64,000 nucleotides of DNA from JAHFDS01 sp964593795. GTDB lineage: Bacteria > Myxococcota_A > Polyangia > JAHFDS01. The stretch spans positions 49,388-113,387 of the forward strand of contig CAZQJC010000017.1 in assembly GCA_964593795.1 (NCBI GenBank), written 5' to 3'. Under the pieces are notes generated by a model. That model searched no databases, had not been told where the DNA came from, and saw nothing but the letters and a program-made list of their open reading frames with translations. The translations under genes were made by a program, and so were the position numbers. Positions 44,934 to 53,870 of this stretch are shown in pieces (the stretch's first letter is position 1; the number at the start of each line of letters is the position of its first letter).

Positions 44934-47405
44934 TTGCGGCCGGCCCTCGCCCTCCTCGCCGTCCTCGCCGCGATCGGCGCCAGCGCCGGTGCGGCAGCGG
45001 CCCCGCCCGAGATCACCGCGGCGCGGGCCGAGCGGCCGCCCGTGCTCGACGGCAGCCTCGACGACGAGGTGTGGCGCCGCGCGCCCGCGGTCGATCTCTT
45101 CCGGCAGCTCCGTCCCGAGGAGGGACGCCCCTCGAGCCAGCGCACGGAGGTGCGCCTCGCCTTCGACGCGCACGCGCTCTACGTCGCCATCGTCGCCTTC
45201 GACCGCGCCCCCGACGAGATCGTCTCGGCCCTCGGCAGGCGCGACGACTTTCCCGAGTCCGACTGGGTCGCCGTCCTCCTCGACAGCCAGGGCGACCGCC
45301 GAGCCTCGAACTGGTTCCTCGTCAACGCGGCCGGCACGATGGCCGACGGCGCCTCGGTGGAGGGCGGCGGCGACACCGAGTGGGACGGCGTCTGGCGCGT
45401 CGAGGTCGCGCGCCGCCCCGACGGCTGGGCGGCGGAGTTCGAGATCCCGCTCTCGACGCTCCGCTTCTCCGGGGACCGCCCCCCGCACTTCGGCATCGGC
45501 TTCAAGCGCTGGCTCAGCCGCCGCAAGGAGGAGTCGATGTGGCCGTTCGTGCCCATCAACTCGCCCACTTTCATGCCGAACCTCGCCGACGTGCGGGGCC
45601 TGGACGGCGTGCGACCGGGCCTCTCGCTGCAGCTCCTGCCGTACGCCGCCGCCACCTTGCAGCCGAGCTTCCAGGGCGGCAGCCTCGCGCCGCGCGACAC
45701 GGCGAGCGCCAACGTCGGCTTCGACGCGAAGTACTCCGTCGGCGGGGGGCTGACGCTCGACGCCACCGTGAACCCCGACTTCGCCCAGGTCGAGCTCGAT
45801 CCCGCGGTCATCAACCTGTCCGCCTTCGAGGTCTACTTCCAGGAGCGGCGCGCGTTCTTCCTCGAGGGCGTCGACATCTTCCAGTCCGCAGGCCAGATGC
45901 TCTACACGCGCCGCATCGGCGCCGCGCCGCCGGTGCCGGCCCCGCAGCACGGCGGGGACCTCGTCGAGGTCACGCCGCGCGCGCGCATCCTCGGCGCCCT
46001 CAAGCTCACCGGCAACGTCCGCCCCGGCACCGCGATCGGCCTCCTCTCCGCGGCGGTCGACGAGGCCTTCGCCGTCGAGAGAGCCGAGGACGGCGCCGCA
46101 CATCGCCTGCTCGCGACGCCTTACACGATCTATTCGGTTGCACGAATTCGTCAAGCCGTGGGCGACGCCTCCACCGTCGGCGGCACGGTGACCCACGTCG
46201 GAAGGGCCGCCGGGCGGCAGGACGCCCTCGTCGCGGGCGCCGACTTCGATCTGCGCGGCCAGGGCGACTACACGCTCTCGGGCCGCGCGGGCGCGAGCTT
46301 CACGCAGGCGTGCGATCCCGTCCTGCGGCCCGCGTTCGGCGGAGGCTGCGATCCCATCGGCACCTCCGTGAGCGGCGGCAAGACCGCCGGCGAGCTCCAG
46401 GTCCGCGGCGAGGTCGGCTACCTCGGCGCCGAGCTCGACGTCAACGACCTCGGCTTCCTGCAGCACTCGCTCGGCACGCAGAACCTCTGGCAGAGCGCCT
46501 CCGTCGGCCTCTACCGCAACCGGCCGCTCGGTCCGATCGACTACACGTACCTCGCGCTCGTCCAGGGGACGTCCTTCGATCCGACCGTGGGCGACGAGCG
46601 CCACGGCGTGCCGATGACCGGCAACTACCTCGGCTTCGACGGCACGCTACGCTTCCGCGGCAACGCCGAGCTCGGGTGGTTCGCGCAGGAGCACTTCCCG
46701 CGCTACGACGACGCCGAGACGCGCGGCAACGCCCTCGTCCGGATCTTCGGCCGCCCCGCGCAGCACTTCCTGTTCACGCGCGTGCGCAGCGACGACACGC
46801 GCGCGGTGTGGCTCCAGCTCCGCCACCTCATCACGCTCGAGCGCGGCACGTACACGCAGACCGCGGGCGCCGACTTCGGCCTGCGCCTCGGCGGACGCTT
46901 CCAGCTCGGCGGCGGCGTCAACTACGACGGCTGGTACGGGCGCCCGCGCTGGGTCGACGACGGCCCGAGCGGCCTGCCCCGCTTCGCGGACCTCGAGCTA
47001 CGCCAGCTCGGCCTGTCGCTGCGGGGCACGCTCGCCTTCTCGCGCGCGCTCACGCTGCAGTCGTTCGGCCAGCTCCTGCGCTCGGTGCAGCGCTACACGG
47101 CGGTGCGCACGCTCGCGGACCCTGACACGCTCGCGGCGTGCGAGGCTGGCTGCGCGGACGCGGCGCCGCCCGCCGTCTTCAACGGCGACTTCACGTCGGT
47201 CATCGTCAACACCGTGCTGCGCTGGGAGCTCCGCCCCGGCTCCGCCCTGTACCTCGTGTACACGCACAACTCGCAGGTCACGGCCGACGAGCTCGGACGC
47301 GTCGCCGACGGCGAATGGGCGCTCCGCAGCGCGCTCCGCGGGCTCGGTCGCGTGCCGGCCGACGACGTCCTCGCCGTCAAGCTGACGCTGCTCTGGTCGC
47401 TGTGA
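44934..47405 (+). CDS. DUF5916 outer-membrane protein with CBM9-like N-terminal domain
   Basis: 823 aa from a TTG at 44934, which gives a clean signal peptide (LRPALALLAVLAAIGASAGA). Residues 25-220 form a carbohydrate-binding family 9-like beta sandwich (PPVLDGSLDDEVWRRAP; HALYVAIVAFD; WRVEVARRPDGWAAEFEIPL). From about 250 onward the sequence is a series of beta strands ending in aromatic residues (TLDATVNPDFAQVELDP, FFLEGVDIF), typical of DUF5916 beta-barrels, and the protein ends ...VKLTLLWSL with a C-terminal aromatic barrel signal. It is probably outer-membrane embedded, function unknown. TATCCT lies 8 nt before the start. Confidence 0.88.
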   Translation: MRPALALLAVLAAIGASAGAAAAPPEITAARAERPPVLDGSLDDEVWRRAPAVDLFRQLRPEEGRPSSQRTEVRLAFDAHALYVAIVAFDRAPDEIVSALGRRDDFPESDWVAVLLDSQGDRRASNWFLVNAAGTMADGASVEGGGDTEWDGVWRVEVARRPDGWAAEFEIPLSTLRFSGDRPPHFGIGFKRWLSRRKEESMWPFVPINSPTFMPNLADVRGLDGVRPGLSLQLLPYAAATLQPSFQGGSLAPRDTASANVGFDAKYSVGGGLTLDATVNPDFAQVELDPAVINLSAFEVYFQERRAFFLEGVDIFQSAGQMLYTRRIGAAPPVPAPQHGGDLVEVTPRARILGALKLTGNVRPGTAIGLLSAAVDEAFAVERAEDGAAHRLLATPYTIYSVARIRQAVGDASTVGGTVTHVGRAAGRQDALVAGADFDLRGQGDYTLSGRAGASFTQACDPVLRPAFGGGCDPIGTSVSGGKTAGELQVRGEVGYLGAELDVNDLGFLQHSLGTQNLWQSASVGLYRNRPLGPIDYTYLALVQGTSFDPTVGDERHGVPMTGNYLGFDGTLRFRGNAELGWFAQEHFPRYDDAETRGNALVRIFGRPAQHFLFTRVRSDDTRAVWLQLRHLITLERGTYTQTAGADFGLRLGGRFQLGGGVNYDGWYGRPRWVDDGPSGLPRFADLELRQLGLSLRGTLAFSRALTLQSFGQLLRSVQRYTAVRTLADPDTLAACEAGCADAAPPAVFNGDFTSVIVNTVLRWELRPGSALYLVYTHNSQVTADELGRVADGEWALRSALRGLGRVPADDVLAVKLTLLWSL

Positions 47406-47424
47406 TTGCGGCTATGCTGCGCGG

Positions 47425-48198
47425 ATGCCCGGCACGCTAGGCACGACGCGACGAGGCGACGTCCTCGTCCTCGAGCTCCAGAACCCCGACAAGCGCAACG
47501 CCCTCGACCCGGCGCTCTGCGACGCCCTCACGGCCGCGCTGCGCGACCCGGGCGACGCGCGCGCCATCGTCCTTTCGGGAGCCGGCGAGAAGGCGTTCTC
47601 GGCCGGCTTCGACCTCGAGGCGCTGCCGGCGCCGGGCGAGCCGATGCCGCGTGACCCCTTCGAGGGCCTGCTCGACGCGGTGTCCGCGAGCGACCTGCCG
47701 ATCGTGGCGGCCCTGCGCGGCGTCGCGATGGGCGGCGGCCTCGAGCTCGCGGCCGCGTGCGACCTCCGCGTCGGGCACCCCGAGCTCAAGCTCGCCATGC
47801 CGCCCGCGCGGCTCGGCATCATCTACTCGCCGCGCGGCCTCGCCCGCTTCTCGGCGCTGTGCGGCGAGTCCCGCGCCCGGCGTCTCTTCCTGACCGCGTG
47901 CACCCTCGACGGCGCCGAGGCGCATCGCATCGGCCTCTGCGACGAGCTCGTCCCCGCGGGCGAGGTGCTCCCGCGGGCGCTGGCGATGGCCGCCGAGATC
48001 GCGGCCCTCGCGCCGCTCGCCGTCCAGGGCATGCGCAGGGTCTTCGAGACCTTGTGCCGCGCGCGCCTCGAGGCGCTCGATCCCGTGGACCTCGAGGCCA
48101 TCGCACGGCTCCGGGCCGCCTCGTTCGCCTCCGCCGATCACGCCGAGGCGCGCCGCGCCTTCGCCGACAAGCGCGCCCCGCGCTTCTCGGGTCGGTGA
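47425..48198 (+). CDS. Crotonase-fold protein lacking both hydratase glutamates
   Basis: 257 aa. The enoyl-CoA hydratase/isomerase fold is clear: NPDKRNALDPAL, the oxyanion-hole segments GEKAFSAGFDL and RGVAMGGGLELAAACDLRVG. At the position of the catalytic Glu of mammalian hydratase (PE) it reads PP, and at the second Glu (AMEMVLTG) it reads ARRLFLTA, so both acid residues are absent. It is therefore unlikely to be a plain hydratase; isomerase, thioesterase or decarboxylase activity is possible. TATGCT lies 6 nt before the ATG. Its stop overlaps the ATG of the next gene by one base. Confidence 0.9.
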   Translation: MPGTLGTTRRGDVLVLELQNPDKRNALDPALCDALTAALRDPGDARAIVLSGAGEKAFSAGFDLEALPAPGEPMPRDPFEGLLDAVSASDLPIVAALRGVAMGGGLELAAACDLRVGHPELKLAMPPARLGIIYSPRGLARFSALCGESRARRLFLTACTLDGAEAHRIGLCDELVPAGEVLPRALAMAAEIAALAPLAVQGMRRVFETLCRARLEALDPVDLEAIARLRAASFASADHAEARRAFADKRAPRFSGR

Positions 48199-49100
48199 TG
48201 CGTCGCCTCGCGCTCGCCGCGCTCCTCCTCCTGCCGCGCCCCGCGCAGGCGCTCGACAAGCAGGGCTCCGCGCACGGCGGCGCCGTCGCGGTCGACCCGA
48301 CGGGCTTCAACGTCTCGGGCGCCCTGTCCTTCGGCGTCGCGCTCTACAACCCCACCTACGCGGCGCGCCCCGACAACACCGGCAGCGCGCTCTTCTGCTA
48401 CGCGCTCCACCTCGACACCGACGTCCTCGGCCAGGCGCTCTCGTTCCCGCTCGACCTCAACTTCTTCACCGACAGCAGCGAGGCCGGCGGAGGCAAGGCG
48501 TCCCCCACCGAGTTCGACGTCATCGCGGGCGTCACGACCACGCACAAGCTCTGCCCGGGCGCGCTCGAGCTCGGCCTGCGCGTCGAGCACGATCGTCCGG
48601 TCGACCGGGGCGGCTTCAGCCAAACGTATGCGGATATCCGGATGCGTTACCTGTTCTCGCTGGCCGAAACGTTCCCGCGCCTCGCCGACGCGCTCTCGGA
48701 CGGCGACGTCAACGGCTGGCTCACGCTCGGCGCGTTCGCCTGGAACCCGACCTACGCGGCCCGGCCCGACAACACCGGCAAGGCGCTCCTGCGCTACGCC
48801 GCGCACCTCGAGCTGTCGCTCTGGTCCGACCTGCTGTCCGTCGGCGTCGACGGCACGATGTTCACCGACCGCGAGCGACAGAGCGATCTTCCCTTCGCGC
48901 CGACCGAGCTCGATCTGACCGCCGAGATCATCGGTCACCCCGGCCGCCACGAGCTCCACGTGGCCTACGAGCGCGACCTCCCGCTCGATCGCTCGGGCCT
49001 CGTGCAGCACTTCGTGTACGCGCTCTACGTGGTGTCCTTCGACCTGCGAACGGACCGCCCCGCCCCCCTCGAGACCAAGCACCAGATCCCGTCGCCCTGA
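48198..49100 (+). CDS. Secreted protein made of two internal repeats
   Basis: 300 aa with a signal peptide (LALAALLLLPRPAQA). The mature protein consists of two related halves, about 41-150 and 173-280. Each contains the identical segment NPTYAARPDNTG (51-62 and 183-194), followed by ALxxYAxHLxxx, a DLNFFTD/DGTMFTD turn and a PTEFD/PTELD strand. The strand pattern suggests two beta-sheets or a porin-like half barrel. I know no named family. It shares one base with the upstream crotonase stop and overlaps the convergent protease gene by 76 bp at its 3' end. Confidence 0.85.
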   Translation: MRRLALAALLLLPRPAQALDKQGSAHGGAVAVDPTGFNVSGALSFGVALYNPTYAARPDNTGSALFCYALHLDTDVLGQALSFPLDLNFFTDSSEAGGGKASPTEFDVIAGVTTTHKLCPGALELGLRVEHDRPVDRGGFSQTYADIRMRYLFSLAETFPRLADALSDGDVNGWLTLGAFAWNPTYAARPDNTGKALLRYAAHLELSLWSDLLSVGVDGTMFTDRERQSDLPFAPTELDLTAEIIGHPGRHELHVAYERDLPLDRSGLVQHFVYALYVVSFDLRTDRPAPLETKHQIPSP

Positions 49101-49972
49101 CGCCGGGCCCTCGCCAGCAGCGCGAGCAGCAGGAGCAGCGCGAGCGCGGCGAGCCCGCTCGGACCTTCTCCACCCGCGGCGCAGCCCTTCGTCCCCGCCG
49201 CCTTCCTCGACACCGTCTCGCACGTGCCCGGGTCCTTGGTGGTCGGGTAGATGCCGCAGAAGCCGGCGACGTCGTCCGCCTCCGGCGAGCGCTTCTTGGT
49301 CTCGCCCGGGTCGGCGAAGTTGTACATGGTGGCGTCGGTGAGCGCGGCCGGCAGCGTGCCGAAGCAGCGCGGCACGGCGTTGCCCTGGTCGTCCTTCGGC
49401 GTCGGGCTGCGCGCCCCGTCGTCGCACGTGTGGTCGAGCCCGATGAGGTGCCCGAGCTCGTGCGTGAGCGTGTTCTGCACGTCGGTCTGCCGCCCGCCCG
49501 AGACCACCGCGAAGGTGAAGTTGACGGCGTTGAGCTCGATGTCGGCGTCCACGATCTCGCCGTTGTTCGCAGCGGTCTCGCTCTCGACGAAGCGCAGCGT
49601 GGTGAGCGCCGCGGCCTGCCGGTCGTAGGGGACGAAGTCGTTGCCGCTGCCGGAGCCCCACTGGTCCTCGAGGAACGTGATGCGATTCGCCGAGTCGTAG
49701 CTCGTGCCCTGGCTCGCCGCCACCGGATCGAGGCGCAGCTCGAGGTACGAGCAGGACGCCGTCGCGTTCATCCAGGCGTCGATCGAGCGCTGGATCTCCG
49801 CGAGCGTCGCCGCCTCGCCGAGGTCCTTGGCACCGCCGGCCGAGGGCGTGAGGAACACGCAGCCGCTCTTCCAGTAGACCGCCTTGCCGGTCTTGTTGGC
49901 GGCGCGCACGTAGGCGGCCGCCGGGCTCGTCATCCCGACGAGCGCGAGCAGCGCGAGGGCGAGCCGGCTCAA
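49025..49972 (-). CDS. Secreted matrixin-like zinc metalloprotease with MYXO-CTERM-like tail
   Basis: 315 aa with a TTG start overlapping the upstream stop (TTGA). The signal peptide is RLALALLALVGMTSPAAA. The zinc site is HELGHLIGLDH (HExxHxxGxxH), followed by a Met-turn in ATMYNF; this is the metzincin arrangement. Cys residues are present near both ends. The region after GCAAGGEG is Leu-rich and ends in Arg-rich sequence, like the MYXO-CTERM anchor, but the frame runs on for about 24 further residues before the stop at 49025, overlapping the convergent gene. Either the frame has drifted or the extra tail is real. Confidence 0.9.
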   Translation of the reverse strand: MSRLALALLALVGMTSPAAAYVRAANKTGKAVYWKSGCVFLTPSAGGAKDLGEAATLAEIQRSIDAWMNATASCSYLELRLDPVAASQGTSYDSANRITFLEDQWGSGSGNDFVPYDRQAAALTTLRFVESETAANNGEIVDADIELNAVNFTFAVVSGGRQTDVQNTLTHELGHLIGLDHTCDDGARSPTPKDDQGNAVPRCFGTLPAALTDATMYNFADPGETKKRSPEADDVAGFCGIYPTTKDPGTCETVSRKAAGTKGCAAGGEGPSGLAALALLLLLALLARARRQGDGIWCLVSRGAGRSVRRSKDTT

Positions 49973-50469
49973 CGCTGCACCAGCGCTCGTACGCGCGCCG
50001 AGAGCGCCTCGAGGGACTCCGACGCGGCCGGAGCCTGTCCCTTGATCTCGAGGCCCGCGCCGCCGAACACGACGAGCGCCTTGTCGCCCGTCCGCACCAC
50101 CTCGCGCTTGCCCATCGCCATGCCGACCAGGCGGTACGCCAGCGGGAGCTTCTGCACCCGCGGGATCTCGGCGAGGAAGAGCACGACCTCCGTGCCCTCG
50201 CGCAGGAGCGACTCGCCCATGACGCGCATGCCGATGCCGTCCACCGAGCCCCCGAGCTGGCGGACCATCACCTCGCGCGCGGGCGCGCCCTTCCACGGCG
50301 ACGCGACCTCCACGCGTGACTCCGTGAGGATGCGCCTGTGCGCGGCGTCCCAGCGCGAGCGGGCCTCCACCACCCGCCCGTGGACCACCACGTCGGAGGC
50401 CTCCACGAGGCCCTTGGTGTCGTAACCCGTGATGACTGTCAGGAAGATCCCGAGAAAGGCGCCGATCAT
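49969..50469 (-). CDS. Small secreted protein paired with the matrixin protease
   Basis: 166 aa. The N-terminus MIGAFLGIFLTVITGYDT looks like a short signal or anchor. The mature part is beta-rich (VVVHGRVVEARSRW; EVVLFLAEIP) and ends in a charged helix (LEALSARVRALVQR). It is co-translated with the protease (4-bp overlap) and precedes it, so a chaperone, inhibitor or anchoring role is conceivable. I recognise no family by name. TAGGCT lies 9 nt before the ATG. Confidence 0.75.
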   Translation of the reverse strand: MIGAFLGIFLTVITGYDTKGLVEASDVVVHGRVVEARSRWDAAHRRILTESRVEVASPWKGAPAREVMVRQLGGSVDGIGMRVMGESLLREGTEVVLFLAEIPRVQKLPLAYRLVGMAMGKREVVRTGDKALVVFGGAGLEIKGQAPAASESLEALSARVRALVQR

Positions 50470-50602
50470 GGCCCGCCCAGCCTAGCACCTCGCGTCGGAC
50501 CCCCGCGGCGCGATCCCTGTGCGGTCCGCACGCCAGCCGGAAACCATCGCGATTGCGACCCGTTGGACCTCGCGGGCATCGGGCTTACAAGGAATTACAT
50601 CT

Positions 50603-50640
50603 GGTTGACAGCATGCGTCATGGCCCGGCGCTACGTTCGC
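50603..50640 (+). promoter_or_regulatory. Promoter region of the glycosyltransferase gene
   Basis: TTGACA at 50605-50610 is a perfect -35, but no good -10 follows at 16-18 bp (closest GCTACG at 50630). The overlapping TGG-N10-GC (GG 50603-50604, GC 50615-50616) is a weak sigma-54-type reading. The evidence does not choose between them. Confidence 0.3.
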
Positions 50641-50644
50641 CGCG

Positions 50645-52105
50645 ATGCCTGCAGAAGCCTTGATTGTCGCTTACTTGGCGGTGCTCCTGCTGCTCGCGGT
50701 CTACGGGTTCCACAGAAGCCACCTGGTCTACCTGTACTTCCGCCATCGGCGGAACCTCCCGGTCGCGCAGCGCCAGATGTCCGAGGACGAGCTGCCGGTC
50801 GTCACGGTGCAGCTCCCGATGTTCAACGAGATGTACGTCGTCGAGCGGCTCCTCGACGCCGTCGCGAAGATCGACTACCCGCACGACCGCCTCGAGATCC
50901 AGGTCCTCGACGACTCCACCGACGAGACCACCGAGATCGCGCAGCGCAAGATCGCCGCCCTGCGCGCGATCGATCCGACCCTCGACCTCCGGTACCTCCA
51001 CCGCACCGACCGCACCGGCTTCAAGGCGGGCGCGCTCGAGGCCGGCGTCAAGGTCGCGCGCGGCGAGTTCCTGCTCATCTTCGACGCCGACTTCGTGCCG
51101 CAGCCGGACATCGTCCGCCGCACCATCCACCACTTCTCCGATCCCAAGGTCGGCATGGTGCAAGTGCGCTGGGAGCACGTGAACCGCGACTATTCGCGCC
51201 TCACCGAGGTGCAGGCGCTCATGCTCGACGGCCACTTCGTGATCGAGCACGCGGGCCGCGCGCGCGCCGGCCGCTTCTTCAACTTCAACGGCACGGCCGG
51301 CATCTGGCGCCGGCAGGCCATCACGGACGCGGGCGGCTGGCACCACGAGACGCTGACCGAGGACATGGACCTCAGCTACCGCGCGCAGCTCGCCGGCTGG
51401 AAGTTCGTCTACCTGCCCGACATCGTCGCGCCCGCCGAGCTGCCGATGGAGATGGCCTCGTTCAAGAGCCAGCAGTTCCGCTGGGCCAAGGGCTCGATCC
51501 AGGTGGCCCGCAAGCTCCTACCGCAGATCTTCCGCGCCAAGCTGCCGCTCAAGGTCAAGCTCGAGGCGTTCTTCCACCTGACGAACAACTTCGCGTATCC
51601 GCTGCTGCTCCTCCTGTCGCTGCTGCTCCTGCCGAACCTGCTCGTGCGCACGCGCCACGGCATGCGCGAGGTGCTGCTCATCGACCTGCCCCTCTTCCTG
51701 GGCACGACGCTGTCGATCGCATCCTTCTACATCACCTCGCAGCGCGAGATCCGGCCGCTCGACTGGAAGCGCTCGCTCAAGCGGCTGCCGCTCGTGATGT
51801 CCGTCGGCATCGGCCTCTGCATCAACCAGACGCGCGCGGTGTTCGAGGCGCTGTTCGGCCACGAGAGCGAGTTCGTCCGCACACCCAAGCACGGCGTCCG
51901 CGAGCGCTTCGAGCACTGGACGCAGCGCCGCTACCGCGCCGCCAAGTCGCTCACGCCCTTCGTCGAGCTCGGCCTCGCGCTCTACTTCGTCGTCGCGATC
52001 GGCTTCGCAGCGGTCGGCGGGCACTGGATCTCGGTGCCCTTCCTGCTCCTGTTCCTCGTCGGCTACGCGTACGTGGGCGTGCTGTCCGTCCACCAGCGGC
52101 GGTAG
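50645..52105 (+). CDS. Processive family-2 glycosyltransferase, CslA (mannan synthase)-like
   Basis: 486 aa. An N-terminal membrane helix (5-22) is followed by a cytoplasmic GT-A domain with the D,D,D,QxxRW set: VLDDSTDETTE, FDADFVPQPD, LTEDMDLSYRA and QQFRWAKG. Four to five C-terminal helices would form the polymer channel. The PMFNE start and the spacing agree with CslA/bacterial beta-mannan or glucomannan synthases using GDP-mannose, which manC/manB in this window could supply. No polysaccharide export genes are adjacent. The product is inference. Confidence 0.88.
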   Translation: MPAEALIVAYLAVLLLLAVYGFHRSHLVYLYFRHRRNLPVAQRQMSEDELPVVTVQLPMFNEMYVVERLLDAVAKIDYPHDRLEIQVLDDSTDETTEIAQRKIAALRAIDPTLDLRYLHRTDRTGFKAGALEAGVKVARGEFLLIFDADFVPQPDIVRRTIHHFSDPKVGMVQVRWEHVNRDYSRLTEVQALMLDGHFVIEHAGRARAGRFFNFNGTAGIWRRQAITDAGGWHHETLTEDMDLSYRAQLAGWKFVYLPDIVAPAELPMEMASFKSQQFRWAKGSIQVARKLLPQIFRAKLPLKVKLEAFFHLTNNFAYPLLLLLSLLLLPNLLVRTRHGMREVLLIDLPLFLGTTLSIASFYITSQREIRPLDWKRSLKRLPLVMSVGIGLCINQTRAVFEALFGHESEFVRTPKHGVRERFEHWTQRRYRAAKSLTPFVELGLALYFVVAIGFAAVGGHWISVPFLLLFLVGYAYVGVLSVHQRR

Positions 52106-52115
52106 CCGGCGCCCG

Positions 52116-52904
52116 TCAGCCCAGCTTGCTCAGGATCTGCTCGCGCCCGAAGAGGGGGCGCGCGACGAGCAGGATGCCGACATCGACGGCGCCTAGCACC
52201 AGCGAGAACGTCACGTAGAAGCTCGGGCCGAGCACGAGCCGGAACGCGGCCTGGCTGGCGATGATGCCGACGATCGGCAGGATGAGCAGCACCGCGGCCT
52301 GCTGCGCCGAGCGCGGGTCGCGCGCGCGCGCCGACACGAGGAGCATGAGGAGGTCCGCCGCCAGCGTCAGCGGCGGCGTCACCACGCCGAGCGCGAGCGG
52401 CCAGCTCGAGCAGATGGCGTTCCACGCGTCCGCGTCCGGGTGCGACACGATGATCATGAACGCGGCCCCGACGGTCGCGGAGCCCACCGTCGCGAGGAGC
52501 GCGGGGATCGTCACCGCCAGCGTCTTGCCGAGGACGAGCTCGCGCACGGTCACCGGCGTCGCGAGGAGCGGCTCGAGCGTCCGCGCGACCTTCTCGCCGA
52601 CGACCGAGTAGCTGGCCAGCACCGACGACAGCATCGTCGGCAGGAGGAGGTAAACCGCCGCGAACTGCGCGACCACGATGCGCGTCGCTGCGGCGGCAGG
52701 CGCCAGGCCCGCCACGTCGAGCCCGGAGAACTTGGCGGCCTGGAGCTGCTCGAGCGCCCGCGGATCGTGCGTGATCGCGGCGGCGACGAAGCCCGGCAGC
52801 GCGGCCAGCAAGATCGGCGGCAGGACGAGGCCCGACAGGAGGCCGGGCCGGCGGGCGAGATCGCGCAGCTCCTTCCTCGTCACGATCCAGACCTTGCCCG
52901 TCAC
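52116..52904 (-). CDS. ABC-2 type permease (NatB-like)
   Basis: 262 aa from a GTG that overlaps the ATPase stop by 4 bp. The N-terminus VWIVTRKELRDLARRPGLL is the standard ABC-2 entry. About six hydrophobic segments are seen, with TLEPLLATPVTVRELVLGKTLA as the coupling-loop motif common to NatB/CcmB-type exporters. It forms the channel for the adjacent ATPase. The substrate is unknown, for example sodium, drug or lipid. It is convergent with the glycosyltransferase gene (10-bp gap). Confidence 0.92.
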   Translation of the reverse strand: MTGKVWIVTRKELRDLARRPGLLSGLVLPPILLAALPGFVAAAITHDPRALEQLQAAKFSGLDVAGLAPAAAATRIVVAQFAAVYLLLPTMLSSVLASYSVVGEKVARTLEPLLATPVTVRELVLGKTLAVTIPALLATVGSATVGAAFMIIVSHPDADAWNAICSSWPLALGVVTPPLTLAADLLMLLVSARARDPRSAQQAAVLLILPIVGIIASQAAFRLVLGPSFYVTFSLVLGAVDVGILLVARPLFGREQILSKLG

Positions 52905-53827
52905 GACGCGTCCCCTCCCGTGGCGTCCCCGCCCGCGTGACCCACGAGGCGGAAGTACAGCTCCTCCACCTTGGGCGTCGCGCGGCCGAGCTCGAGGATG
53001 CGCGCCCCCGCGCCGACCAGCGCCGCCACGAGCGCCGGGTGCACGCGCGCCTCGTCGTCGACGTGCACCTCGAGGCGGCCACCCTCGGCGCGGACGTCTC
53101 GCACGCCCGGCACCGCACGCGCGCACGCCTCGAAGCTCCGCGCGTCGCCGTCGACACGCACGAGCGACGGCGGCCGCGCCTCCAGCTCCGCCGTCCCGAG
53201 GAGCCGCCCACGGATCACGAACACACGACGGCACAGGCGCGCCGCCTCGTCGAGGTTGTGCGTGCAGAGCAGGATGGTGCGCCCCTTGGCGGCCTCCGCG
53301 GCCACCAGCGCGCGCACGGCCCTGGCCGCCTCCGGGTCGAGCCCGCTCGTCGGCTCGTCGAGGAACAGCACCTCCGGCTCGTGCAGCAGCGCCCGGGCGA
53401 GGGCGACCTTCTGGCGCATGCCCTTCGAGAACCCGCCCACCCGATCGCTCGCGCGGTCGCCGAGGCCGAAGTCCCCGAGGAGCGCGTCGATCCGGCTCCT
53501 GGCCCGGGCGGACGGCAGGCCGTAGAGGGCGGCGAAATACGCGAGGTTCTCGACCGGCGTGAGGTGGTCGTAGAGGCCGGGGGTCTCGGTCAGGAACCCG
53601 ACCCGCGCCCGGATCTGGTCGTTGTCCCGGCCCACGCGCAGCCCGCCGACCTCGGCCTCGCCCTCGCTCGGCGCGATGAGGCCCCCGAGCATGCGCACCG
53701 TGGTGGTCTTGCCGGCTCCGTTCGGCCCGAGCAGCCCCACGACCTCCCCGTCCCCTGCCTGCAGGTCGAGGTCGGCGATGGCGACGCGAGATCCGAACCG
53801 CTTGCCCAGCCCACGCGCCCGGATCAC
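52901..53827 (-). CDS. ABC transporter ATPase (NatA-like)
   Basis: 308 aa. Walker A GPNGAGKTT, Q-loop TETPGLYDHLTP, signature GFSKGMRQKVALARALL, Walker B VLFLDEPTSGLDPEAA and switch CTHNLDEAARL are all intact. The C-terminal 70 residues form the small beta-alpha extension (VRVDGDARSFEACARAVPGVRDV) typical of NatA/DrrA-type ATPases. It is cytosolic, coupled to the following permease gene. The family moves ions, antibiotics or lipids; the cargo is not predictable here. Confidence 0.94.
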   Translation of the reverse strand: MIRARGLGKRFGSRVAIADLDLQAGDGEVVGLLGPNGAGKTTTVRMLGGLIAPSEGEAEVGGLRVGRDNDQIRARVGFLTETPGLYDHLTPVENLAYFAALYGLPSARARSRIDALLGDFGLGDRASDRVGGFSKGMRQKVALARALLHEPEVLFLDEPTSGLDPEAARAVRALVAAEAAKGRTILLCTHNLDEAARLCRRVFVIRGRLLGTAELEARPPSLVRVDGDARSFEACARAVPGVRDVRAEGGRLEVHVDDEARVHPALVAALVGAGARILELGRATPKVEELYFRLVGHAGGDATGGDAS

Positions 53828-53870
53828 CGGAGGATCGTACCAGGGCGCCGGCGGCGCCGCGAATCGCCGC

